In this document: positions 5,510 through 5,744 of the stretch, one piece after another
How positions within the stretch are numbered: position 1 is the first letter of the stretch
Layout of the letters: each line of letters starts with the position of its first letter
DNA from: an uncultured Clostridia bacterium
Lineage (GTDB): Bacteria > Bacillota > Clostridia > Oscillospirales > CAG-272
Length of the DNA stretch: 5,744 bases
NCBI GenBank assembly: GCA_946618395.1
Contig: CAMOLD010000088.1
Span: 1-5,744, forward strand
Direction: 5' to 3'
The notes under the pieces: generated by a model
Database searches by the model: none
What the model was told of the DNA's origin: nothing
What the model saw: the letters and a program-made list of their open reading frames with translations, nothing else
Position numbers and translations under genes: made by a program

Positions 5510-5744
5510 TTATTCAATCCCCAGGCGTTTGTAAAAATCGGCTTTTTCCTTGCCGGAGGAGAGGTCTTTGGCCAGCGCTTTCCCCCGGAAGAGTGCCGCA
5601 ATTCCGCGGCCGAAGAGCCGGAACAACTGATAAAGCCAGGCAAAGGGGCGCAGCCATTTGTGCTTTTGAAAGGCTTTGCAGTTGGCAACGCCCGCTCTTT
5701 GCAAGGTCTTGAAAAAGCCTTGCTTTTTCACTTCCATTGTAAAG
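5510..5744 (-). CDS. C-terminal end of a possible nucleotidyltransferase-family protein (partial)
   Basis: The frame is open to the right edge and ends at the TAA complementary to 5510-5512. The ATG at 5737 may be internal, because in-frame codons continue beyond it (Phe-Thr) and no upstream region is visible to test for an RBS. About 77 residues are seen, rich in Lys, Arg and aromatic residues. The segment KHKWLRPFAWLYQLFRLFGR, then a basic GKALAKDL stretch and the closing FYKRLGIE, resemble the C-terminal tail of the uncharacterised nucleotidyltransferase family (NTP_transf_5 type) found in many Firmicutes. The catalytic part of that family would lie outside the window, so no active-site residue can be checked. 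The recognition is from memory of tail sequences and is tentative. A protein of only 75 residues starting at the ATG is the alternative. It is convergent with the operon and has its own terminator. Confidence 0.6.
   Translation of the reverse strand, partial: FTMEVKKQGFFKTLQRAGVANCKAFQKHKWLRPFAWLYQLFRLFGRGIAALFRGKALAKDLSSGKEKADFYKRLGIE

Noticed and set aside
5467..5688. 73-codon minus-strand frame overlapping the right-edge gene
   Set aside because: It runs into the terminator at 5470-5503 and overlaps the more protein-like frame ending at 5510, which stops just before that terminator.

Overview
The window looks like chromosomal DNA from a fermentative Clostridia-type Firmicute, perhaps an Oscillospiraceae/Ruminococcaceae-like gut or rumen organism. 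The grounds are AGGAGG-type ribosome binding sites, a textbook TTGACA/TATAAT promoter, AT-rich intergenic DNA between coding regions of roughly half G+C, U-tract intrinsic terminators, and carbohydrate-esterase content. The organism is inferred from style; no rRNA or marker gene is present.

Layout: (1) bases 1-437 hold the 3' end of an acetyl xylan esterase-like alpha/beta hydrolase (CE7/AXE1 type), closed by a strong terminator at 443-480. (2) Bases 481-583 hold a perfect AT-rich palindrome next to a perfect-consensus promoter with an extended -10. (3) From that promoter, four tightly packed genes run rightward: an SGNH/GDSL hydrolase, a sugar-phosphate isomerase/epimerase-type TIM barrel, a calcineurin-like metallophosphoesterase that overlaps the previous gene by one base, and a 12-helix transporter resembling the organophosphate:phosphate antiporters (GlpT/UhpT type). 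(4) Directly after the transporter an unlisted 36-codon gene (5125-5235) sits behind an excellent ribosome binding site, followed by a 23-bp terminator stem. (5) Bases 5311-5509 hold a second promoter-like signal, a hairpin, an imperfect direct repeat and another terminator, with no convincing gene. (6) At the right edge, on the minus strand, is the C-terminal end of a protein that resembles a family of uncharacterised nucleotidyltransferases.

How the genes may work together (inference): the transporter would bring in an anionic, probably phosphorylated, sugar or polyol. The metallophosphoesterase would remove or hydrolyse a phosphate ester, the SGNH hydrolase would remove an acyl (for example acetyl) group, and the TIM-barrel enzyme would isomerise or epimerise the sugar. 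None of the enzymes has a visible signal peptide, so the chemistry would be cytoplasmic. The substrate cannot be read from the sequence. The most unusual items are this gene combination and the small peptide gene, whose N-terminal YxxPxI motif resembles leader motifs of some ribosomally made peptides.
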